DNA of 64,000 bases from Rhypophila decipiens (taxonomy: Eukaryota; Ascomycota; Sordariomycetes; Sordariales; Naviculisporaceae). The translations under genes and the position numbers were made by a program. Below are positions 56,115 to 64,000 of the stretch, one piece after another (position 1 is the first letter of the stretch; every line of letters begins with the position of its first letter). The stretch is from assembly GCA_033297075.1 (NCBI GenBank), contig MU858085.1:124001-188000 (forward strand), in the 5' to 3' direction. Under the pieces are notes generated by a model, which did not search any database, was not told where the DNA came from, and saw only the letters and a program-made list of their open reading frames with translations.

Positions 56115-57708
56115 TTATACCTTGAGGCCGAGATCCTCAGCAAAGGGCAAAACATGGAGGTCGCCAACCGCCGCTACCGACGCCTTTCCTTCTAAAAGAG
56201 CCTTGGCAGCCTGTGAGACATGATTCGTCAGTAAATTCGCCAGCATACGGTCAGAGGAGACAAAACTTACAGCCTTCAAGCTGTCGGCCGTTACAGACTC
56301 CAGCGCCTTAACAGTCTCGGCAACCTTGAGGGGTGAGCCACCAGCAATCAAGTTGGCACCGGCGTGGACGAGACCGGTTCCGCTGGTCTCGCTGCCCGAC
56401 AGGAGGTCAAACTTGGCCTTGGCAATGGCCTTGACCAGGTCCTCCTTGGCGACGCTGCCCTCAACAACGCTCTTGAGCGACTTGACAGCCTCCTCGGTGG
56501 CCTTGCGGACGGCACCGGCAGAACCCGTCACCTGGATGGTGAAGAGGCCAGCATCCGAGTAGGCGTAGTTGGTGGCCTGAGCAACCGCACCAGGGGCGGC
56601 AGCCGTGGCCTTGGAAAGGAGGGTGAAGCCCGGAGACCACTTGATGGACGAGGCACCGCCGAGAAGACCAACGAGAACGGCCGTCTCGGGCTTGGGGTCC
56701 TTGAGAGATGCGCCGGGGAAGGCGACGACGTAGGAGTTGGTTCCGGTCTTTGCGACGCGCTGCTCACCACCATAGTACTTGGCAGAAGCAGTGTTGAGCT
56801 GGCCCTGGGACGAGGTAGGGACGTCCTTGAAGAGCTCGATCCACTTGGCAAGACCGGCCTGGCTGGCACCATCGGCAACAACAGCAATGTTGGGCTTGGT
56901 GTAGGCAGCTTCGGCGAAGGCAGCGACCGAGTGCTCGTTCAGGTAGGAAGCGACGGGGGTATCGGCGGTAGGATAGAGAGGGGCACCGAGGCCGGTGTGG
57001 AAAGCGACCGAGTGGGCGGCATCTAGAGCGATGGAAGCGGCCGAGATCCTCTTCTGCTTGAGGTGAATGAGCTGCTCAACCTCCTCGTTGAACTCGAAAG
57101 CTGCAAGCCATCATGTTAATAACGAGCGCATCTGTGTTGCTGTGTTGTGTCATTTTCACGCACTTGTATATCTCGTCTGGGAAATGACCTCGGCAAGGAG
57201 CTCGGCGAAGTAAGGCAGGTCCTCGCGGAGGAAGTTGGCCTGGAGCACGAGGGCTTCGCGGGTGTGATATGAGGTCAATTGACCACCGAGGAGTTCGGCT
57301 TCGCGGGTGATGCGCAGGGCAGAGCGTTTTTGGGTGTTCTGAAGCCGAGAGGCAAATTAGCTCATCCGACCTCCAACCGCGTCAAAATATCCACACCGAG
57401 CATCATCACCACCATCATCCATCCTCTCTGCAAGACCCGGGAGCACCAATTGAACCTGCCTTGAATGCAAACTCCTCCAAACCGACAGTCAGACCGGGGA
57501 GAGGCTCGTATCGAGTGCCAGCCTTTGCGACGACTGCGAGGCGGGTGACGGGGCCGTTGTCGTCTCTCGAGGCAACCTTGACGCCGGCAATGTCTGTGGG
57601 CTCGTATGAGGCCTTGGGGGAGGCCACTGCAGCAAAGCCGCGCTGTGCAGCATTGGGCCGACGGAGAGCCAGCTGGCTTCCCCTCGTGAGAGCCGATCTG
57701 GAGATCAT
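56115..57708 (-). CDS. qcr2: Ubiquinol-cytochrome c reductase core protein 2
   Basis: Core 2 of respiratory complex III is an M16-peptidase-like matrix subunit without protease activity. There are four exons: 57708-57460, 57338-57164, 57100-56271 and 56210-56115, giving 449 residues, normal for the family. The N-terminus MISRSALTRGSQLALRRPN is a mitochondrial presequence. The position of the M16 zinc motif reads GLEEFAFK, without the HxxEH residues, as expected for core 2. Later blocks are NTQKRSALRITREAELLGGQ, TSYHTREALV and LTLLSKATAAAPGAVAQA-like helices. The first intron (57459-57339) starts with GC, not GT (AAG|GCAGGT), at a position fixed by the conserved FAFK-NTQKRSALR join. The other two introns are 63 and 60 nt and canonical. 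Confidence 0.96.
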
Positions 57709-58591
57709 GGTGGGCGAGGGGGGGGAGGAATTGTCGTCAATTGACTGTTGTTGAGGTAATGCGGGTATCAAAACGCTGCAACACTTCACCACCGTATGAG
57801 AGCTGTTCCTGACCACTTCCGAAAATTCCCTGGCCTGCAACCGGGAATGCGCGGAAAAACAGCTGTCCGAGTCAGCCCAACCAAAACCTGGACTGGGGGG
57901 AGCTCTTTTGGGGAAGGTACAGTTGCTGAGGTATCCTTGGCACAGCAGAGAATTGTCGTCAGTGCACCGTAGCTGCAAGTGTTGAAGTGTCAGCACTGAA
58001 ACGGATCTCGTCATTGGACGGAAGGAACCGAACCCAGCGATGCGATGCCCCGCGAGTCCCGCAATTCTCGGTCGTGACTCTGAAATTTCGACCCTGATTC
58101 AGCCAGTCGGCGTAAAAATGGGTCCTGCAAAACATCAAAAGGTACAGCTGCTACAGTAAATAATCAACCAGCTTTTCAGACCAAGGCCTTCCCGCTGCTT
58201 GGATCTGGTCAAATTTGTAAGATATTGTCGTATTTGTATTTTTTATAGTCAGATATTCCGATAATGAAACATTTTCACAAGTTGCATCCTTAAATGAAAG
58301 TGTTCGATCTCATGTGCACTATTTATTGTACAATAGTGTATTGTTACCCCTATTGTTGCACCCAATCGTCAAGGTGTGACGGGATCAAACAAAAAAAATC
58401 GCCGCGAAACTTTGCTTCAATTGCCCCTGCCTGTCCCCCACCAGCAAAAGGTGCTTCCAGGCAAACCCACGTCACATCCCACTTCCGCAAATGAGTCTTC
58501 GGTAGCAGAGGTTTGCGGCAGCTCTAGAGATAGTGAGAGCGTCTCTAGAAGCCAAGAACGCATCCAGTCGACCAACATCAATCAATCCAGC
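57709..58591. other. Divergent promoter region between qcr2 and rpc82
   Basis: The flanking genes start in opposite directions, so the 883-bp stretch should hold both promoters. No separate gene is supported. Confidence 0.5.
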
Positions 58592-60782
58592 ATGAACACA
58601 ATCAACGTGGTGAGTCCATTCGCAGCTGGCTGGGGTGCCGTGTCACCGCCGCCGTTAGCCGCGGTTGCGCCTATCGAGGCCGGGCGTCAGGGCGACATAC
58701 GACATGCGACAGATTTTTACTGACATTTGGATTCCCAATTCAGACCCGTCCTGTCGGGGAGCTTCTCTCTCTGCTCGTCGAGGAGTTCCTAGGCGAGCTT
58801 CCAGCGGTGAGCCCCCCTCCGGATCCCCTATTTCTTACTCTCCCCGTGCGAGTCTAATTCCGGCCCAACAGAGAATCTTCAAGGTGCTCCTCACGCGAGG
58901 CAGATTATCCGCCCCAACACTCGCACAATACACATCAATGACCAAGCGCCAACTTCTCCATGGCCTTGTTGTCCTCCAGCAGCATAACCTCCTCCACTAC
59001 AAGGTCGACCCCGAGTCTACGCACATGACCATGTACGAAGCCAATCCCGAGAATGCCTATAACCTTATCCGAGTTGGCAAGACTCTCGAGATGGTCGATA
59101 GTACATTTGGAGCAGCAGCCAAGGACGTCATGCGGAGTCTGCTGCTGTCTGGGTTCACACGAATCTCTGACCTTGTTGCGGCATACCAAGAGCAGATTGA
59201 CGAAGCCAGCAAGGCCACCAGGACCGAGCCAGACGACGAAGACCCCTTTGCGGAACCTGAAGGTGTCAATGGTGATGCGCAGGCAGCAAAAAAGCCGGGC
59301 TTGGTCATCAAAAGCACCGCCCACCTGAACTCGGTCATTTGTCGGCTGGTGGAAGCCGAGCTGATCGAAGTGATGCACGACAAGATCTTCTTGACCCATC
59401 ATGACCTCGTAAAGGGGGCGGAAGCCAAAGTTATGAAGGAATACTTTCCCACTGGCATCAAGGGAAACAAGGCCAAGGTGGAGCTTCAGGAAAAGATAGC
59501 CGACGAGCTGCGCGAAGATCGCAGTAAATCCAAGTCCCTGAAACGCAAACTCGAGCAGAATAGCGCCGCGGCCAAGAGACGGAAGTTGTTCGCGGAAGGA
59601 GGCCTTAATGGTGCCCCCGAAGAGGAAACAGATCCGCTTCTTGACGCCAAGCAGGTTATTCGCATCAATCACGAGAAATGCCTGGTCGATCTGCGCAACC
59701 GTCGCCTTGTTCAATTTGTTAACGACATGATCGGAGAGACTACAGGATATGTCTACGCAGTCCTATTGAAGCATCTTACCAAGTCGCTTCCCCGGTGCCG
59801 CACAGACCCACTGATCGATATTTCGGAAGAGCATATCGAGCAAGGAAAGGGGTTCGTCACTACAGACGAGATTCTTGACAGTCTCAAGACCGCAGTCGAC
59901 TTATCACTCGGACTCGGAAAGGAATCACGGGACAAGTTTTCTTCTAGGGCGGCCGAGAAAGTTCAACACAGTGCGCCCAAGAAAAAGATCATACTCGAGG
60001 CCGCCGTTGATGGCGATGCTAGTGCAGACGAGGATGAGCACGACGACGGTGATGGATCCGATAGTGACGAATCCATGGCTGACGGCGACTTCAAACCTGC
60101 CCAGGCTAATGGGACCAAGGTCAAGTTTGCTGACGGCGTTGCGGGCGATTACAAGTTGGATCGGCCGACACAACTCAAGCAGCATCTTCTCCTCTTGGCA
60201 GAGAGCAGCCAGCGCTTTGTCCGCCACTGCGGCCCCAATGAATGGACGGTGGACTTTGTACCACTGATACAGACACTAAAGGAGGCAGAGCTGGACTCTA
60301 TCATTGAACAACAATGTGGTCGGCCAGGTCTGCGTCTCGTCCGAATTCTACGGTCCAAGGGGAAACTGGACGAGAAAGCGCTCACCAACACGGCGCTGAT
60401 GCGCAAATCCGAGATTCAACAAACGATGCTTCAGATGCTAAAGGCTGGGTTTGCGCATACCCAAGAAGTGCCCAAGGACAACAAGGCAGATGTGTCCAAG
60501 TCGTTTTTCCTGTGGTACTGTGATACGAATAGATCGCTGGACCGACTGCAGGCGCGGAGCTATAAGAGCATGCTGAACTGCATCCAGTTCTTGGAAGTTC
60601 TCCGGCAAAAGGAGAAGGATGTTCTGTCAGTGACAAAGCGCCTGGATGTCAAGGGTCGGGAGAAAGATGTGATGAGGAAGGAATACTACGACAGGTATTC
60701 GCAGTTTCTGGAGCACGAAAAGAGATTGTTTGCGCAGATGGGTAGACTGGACGATCTCATCACCCTGTTGAAGGATTTCTAA
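58592..60782 (+). CDS. rpc82: RNA polymerase III subunit Rpc82 (RPC3)
   Basis: This subunit belongs to the Pol III-specific trimer (Rpc82-Rpc34-Rpc31) needed for initiation on tRNA and 5S genes. There are three exons: 58592-58609 (six codons, MNTINV), 58744-58806 and 58872-60782, giving 663 residues. The introns are 134 and 65 nt. The first winged-helix domain is split by the introns and becomes continuous only after splicing: TRPVGELLSLLVEEFLGELP, then ARIFKVLLTRGRLSAPTLAQ and YTSMTKRQLLHGLVVLQQHN. Acidic disordered inserts lie near 205 and 460. The C-terminal part has SKSFFLWYCDTNRSLDRLQ and a coiled-coil end (HEKRLFAQMGRLDDLITLLK). The very short first exon is the least certain part; the exon 2 acceptor is well supported. 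Confidence 0.93.
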
Positions 60783-61416
60783 GGGGCGGCATATCAGGAT
60801 CATGGCGGGCATTGCATGGACGGCGTCTTTATTATTATGGTAGTATATCAAATCGGGCAACTGTATATGTCCATATCCCGTGTTGCTAATACGGTACATT
60901 ATAAGCCACTGGTGAATGGTGATACACCAAAAAGGATGATACTCGAGCCTGTGACACTGATGAACAATTGAGTTGATGGCCCGATAAGATAAGCTTAAAC
61001 CTCACCCCTGTCCCGAGCTGCCGCAATCCGCTTATCGGAGTGGGGAGCTAGCCCGCAGACGGCTAGACTTTGAACAATTCAAAATTTTCGGTGGATCATT
61101 TGCACCAGGACCTACGCTAGTGCAAATTCAGCTTGCCTGTCAAGTGGGTACCCCGATCTCAATTGGCGATAATCGGCCGGAGGTTTAATTTTTTTTACTC
61201 GAGTCTTCTTTTCTTCTATATTCTATCTTGCGTTTGAGTATCCGTACGTGCCGTAGAACCTTTCTCCCGTGAAAGCGTTACTTCCGTCGTCCCGCTCCGC
61301 CCGTCGTCTTCGTTACCGATTGCTCTCCCCCGCCCAATTCGAAAATTCCCACCGCCCGAGTAAACAAGCCGAATCCCAAAGTATCGCTTTCCGCCCGGAG
61401 CCACATATCATACAAG
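60783..61416. other. Intergenic between rpc82 and ggc1
   Basis: This interval holds the 3' flank of rpc82 and the promoter of ggc1. No gene is seen. Confidence 0.5.
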
Positions 61417-62852
61417 ATGTCCCCTATCGCTACTTCAGGAGGAAGGGAGAAGGAGAGCAATCTTGCTAGATTGTTGGGATCCGGTAAATTCCACCCATAA
61501 ACCCAAACACACTTCTCAACAACGAATGGGCAATGGCTACAGAAAGAGATGGGCTGGTTCAGCGCGCATTGCAGCTCGATCATGGAATTGGAGGATTATG
61601 ACTGCACATACACACGTTCGAGACGGACTGTGAACAAGTTTGACTGACTTGGAATCTCTTGATGTCGCCCCAAAGGATCCGCTGGTATTGCCGAGCTGGC
61701 CATCTTCCACCCTGTAAGTTTTGCGCCTTTCTAAGATGAAGTTGTCTTGTGCGGCAGGGGCAGCAGCATGCGCTGAGGGAGATATATACCCATATCAGGC
61801 ATGGCAAAGCGGAAAGAAAACATTCAACTACATTAGGAGCCGAGCAGCTAACAACAATTTACTATTACAGGTCGACACAATCGCCAAGCGCTTGATGAGC
61901 AATGAGACCAAGGTGCGCAAACAGTCACACGAATCCACTGACGAGAAACATAATGTCGGACTGGAGATACCAAAGAAGGGAGGACTAACATGGATATACA
62001 GATTGCTGGCGTACAACAACTGAACGCCGTCATCTTCAAGGACAAGGCTGCCGCATCGGCAGGAAAAAAGTTTGTCTCGCTCTTCCCCGGTCTCGGATAT
62101 GCTGCTGGATACAAGGTCCTCCAGCGTGTGTACAAGTACGGCGGCCAGCCCGTAGCCCGCGACTACCTGGGCGTCCACTACGGCAAGGACTTTGAGAACG
62201 CCTTTGGCAAAAAGACGGGCAAGGCCATCATGCACTCGACCGCCGGCTCGCTCATCGGCATCGGCGAGATCGTCTTATTACCCCTCGACGTGCTCAAGAT
62301 CAAGCGCCAGACCAACCCCGAGGCCTTCCGCGGCCGTGGTGTCCTCAAGATTGTCAAGGACGAGGGTTTCGGCCTGTACAGAGGATGGGGCTGGACTGCG
62401 GCTAGAAACGCCCCCGGCTCCTTTGCGGTATGTTTTCTCTCACCTTGTTCTTTCTTTCCAAGTATATACAAATCAGCTACTGACAAGGTTTTGATTTTCT
62501 ATAGCTCTTCGGAGGATCTGCATTTGCCAAGGAATTCCTCTTTGGTCTGCAGGATTACAACAAGGCCTCGTGGTTCCAGAACTTTGTGGCTTCCATCGCC
62601 GGAGCTTCTGCCTCCTTGGTGGTATCTGCTCCCCTCGACGTCATCAAGACGCGTATCCAGAACCGCAACTTTGAGAACCCCGAGAGCGGCTTCAAGATCC
62701 TGACCAACATGGCCAAGAACGAGGGCGCCGGCGCTTTCTTCAAGGGCCTCGTTCCCAAGCTGCTCATGACGGGCCCTAAACTTGTCTTCAGCTTTTGGCT
62801 TGCTCAGACGTTGATTCCTGCTTTTGATGTCATGTTTGCGGCGAGGAAATGA
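61417..62852 (+). CDS. ggc1: Mitochondrial GTP/GDP carrier (Ggc1)
   Basis: This inner-membrane carrier imports GTP into mitochondria in exchange for GDP; in yeast its loss disturbs mitochondrial DNA and iron balance. There are five exons: 61417-61483, 61676-61713, 61871-61912, 62002-62427 and 62505-62852, giving 306 residues. The introns are 192, 157, 89 and 77 nt. The first three exons are very short and would be missed without splicing: MSPIATSGGREKESNLARLL, then GSGSAGIAELAIFHP and VDTIAKRLMSNETK. The three carrier signatures are HPVDTIAKR, LPLDVLKIKRQ and APLDVIKTRIQ. Family blocks FPGLGYAAGYKVLQRVYKYG and FENAFGKKTGKAIMHST, and later YNKASWFQNFVASIAG, are intact. All junctions are in phase. 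Confidence 0.96.
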
Positions 62853-63868
62853 ATGTGGTAACTGAGAACGCAATAATGGACGACGACGATGTGATGGATT
62901 GAACCCTCTCACTTACTTCCTATCCGCAATATCTGGTCAGTCCCGATTTGATTGTGATATGGTCCATCTCATGGCCGATTTACAAGAGGCTTGCAAGAGC
63001 CGGGGAACAACATGTGGGTGGAAACGAAACCTGTATTATATTTACTTGAGAATACTGGCGTTTTCGGTTCTCGGACGGGAGGCAAAGAAATGGCGGACAT
63101 AGTGGCTGGCTGATTTGCTTGTTGCTTGACAGCGATGGCGTCGGGTGGGGGAGCGGCCAATCTCGCGAGAGAAACTAAAAGAGGATATATACATCTTCAA
63201 CCCTTTTCTATGAGGATACGGATAAAGGAGGTTTAGCCATCCGTATTTTGCTTGGGCTTATACCTGAATTACAATAGCGAATTTTTAGTTATAATAGACT
63301 CATCCCTTCTCACGTCTTTTGTTGTTGTCTCACTGACGGTGATTTCACCACGTAGAGGTATCTGTCCCGAGACAACAGCACGCAAGCAATATTTTGACTC
63401 TGACATGCTTGCTTGTGAATACAAGGCTGAAAACAAGTATTGTATTTTGGCTCTTGACCATATTGTTCGAAAAGCGGACAAGTAAAGATACGCCAAAGAC
63501 ACCTGCCCCAACGCCGAGTTCTAGGTAGGTAGGTAGGTAGGTAGGTAGGTAGACTTACAGACAATAGCTAACAAGGGTGTGTCCTCTCATCCTCCAACCT
63601 TCAACAAGGACCCTTGATTCTATGGCCCTCTCAATCTCATCTCAATCTCATCTCAATACTAACTCACAACAAACACCCCACGCTACAACCACTGTGAATG
63701 TGCATGCGACCCCTCCGCCCTCCGCCCCAGATCCCCCAGTTCAATATGATCCTCCATCTCAACAGCATCCCCATCACCCCCCTGTCTCCTCCCGCTGCCC
63801 ATAAAAACCCCCCACGAGGTATTTCTAGTAGTAGTGAAAACAGGCTCCTGCTGCTCCTCGGTCTCGCC
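62853..63868. other. Convergent 3' ends with a TAGG repeat
   Basis: This interval separates ggc1 from the stop of the gene cut by the window end. It contains a TAGG tetranucleotide repeat (63522-63552) and a short TCTCAATCTCATC repeat near 63625-63657. No gene is seen. Confidence 0.5.
63522..63552. repeat. (TAGG)n microsatellite
   Basis: About seven and a half perfect copies of TAGG in tandem. Confidence 0.9.
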
Positions 63869-64000
63869 CTAGACGGCCGAGTAGCCGCCCCTGCTCCCGC
63901 TGCTCTGCACGGTATTCAGCACCCTACGGATCCAGTCCTTGAGCAGATACGGGATATCCCTAATGGTATCGCCATGCGGGAGCAGATCCCATCCCCGGGC
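63869..64000 (-). CDS. C-terminal end of an unknown protein (continues beyond the window)
   Basis: An open frame enters from the window end on the - strand and runs 43 codons to a TAG at 63869-63871. It contains GWDLLPHGDTIRDIPYLLKD, then WIRRVLNTVQ and a Gly/Ser-rich tail ending GYSAV. The block DIPYLLKDWIRRVLN looks like a conserved amphipathic helix. I do not recognise the family; the rest of the gene is needed. It is called because the frame is open to the edge and has a coding-like composition. Confidence 0.5.
   Translation of the reverse strand, partial: ARGWDLLPHGDTIRDIPYLLKDWIRRVLNTVQSSGSRGGYSAV

Noticed and set aside
1..64000. tRNA or 5S rRNA genes
   Set aside because: I looked for GGTTCGANTCC-type B boxes on both strands and found none in a suitable context; a covariance-model search would be decisive.

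Overview
The window is nuclear DNA of a filamentous ascomycete (Pezizomycotina, most likely a Sordariomycete; the species cannot be fixed by eye). The evidence is short introns (about 50-240 nt) with GT..AG ends and CTAAC/CTGAC-type branch sites, conserved fungal genes close together on both strands, coding starts that fit eukaryotic ATG rules, and one AT-rich, TpA-rich block that looks like old repeat-induced point mutation. I support 19 protein-coding genes (two cut by the window ends), three arrays of one 22-bp minisatellite family, two copies of a short inverted-repeat transposon, and several simple repeats. I saw no tRNA, rRNA or CRISPR array.

Layout. 0-7 kb: 3' part of an MscS-type mechanosensitive channel (+), then the inositol hexakisphosphate kinase Kcs1 (-). 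7-10.6 kb: no gene seen. 10.6-16.4 kb: an Sfi1-type centrin-binding spindle pole body protein (-), head to head with a three-exon, 63-residue twin-CX9C gene resembling complex I assembly factor NDUFAF8 (+). 17-19.4 kb: a gene with five AT-hooks (-) bracketed by two minisatellite arrays in opposite orientation. 19.7-26.9 kb: Hym1/Mo25 (-), cytosolic isoleucyl-tRNA synthetase (+), a transposon copy, a YggS/PLPBP PLP-homeostasis protein (+). 27.6-35.3 kb: a 2537-residue repeat-rich coiled-coil protein (+). 36.2-38.7 kb: a nine-exon sugar-porter MFS gene (-). 41-42 kb: a secreted Thr-rich protein whose reading frame breaks. 43.4-44.5 kb: peroxisomal adenine nucleotide carrier Ant1 (-). 46.5-48.9 kb: ARS-binding protein Abp2 (+), followed with no gap by the third minisatellite array, an AT-rich block and the second transposon copy. 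50.8-62.9 kb: dense housekeeping block of Mak10/NatC (-), ATP synthase epsilon (-), a small unknown gene (-), complex III core protein 2 (-), RNA polymerase III Rpc82 (+), mitochondrial GTP/GDP carrier Ggc1 (+). 63.9-64 kb: the 3' end of an unknown gene (-).

Most genes are independent housekeeping functions; there is no biosynthetic cluster. Mitochondrial functions are common (NDUFAF8-like, Atp15, Qcr2, Ggc1). The most unusual signal is the 22-bp minisatellite. It has an AATAAAT core, and two of its three arrays lie just 3' of genes for proteins expected to bind AT-rich DNA (the AT-hook protein and Abp2), in the same orientation relative to each gene.
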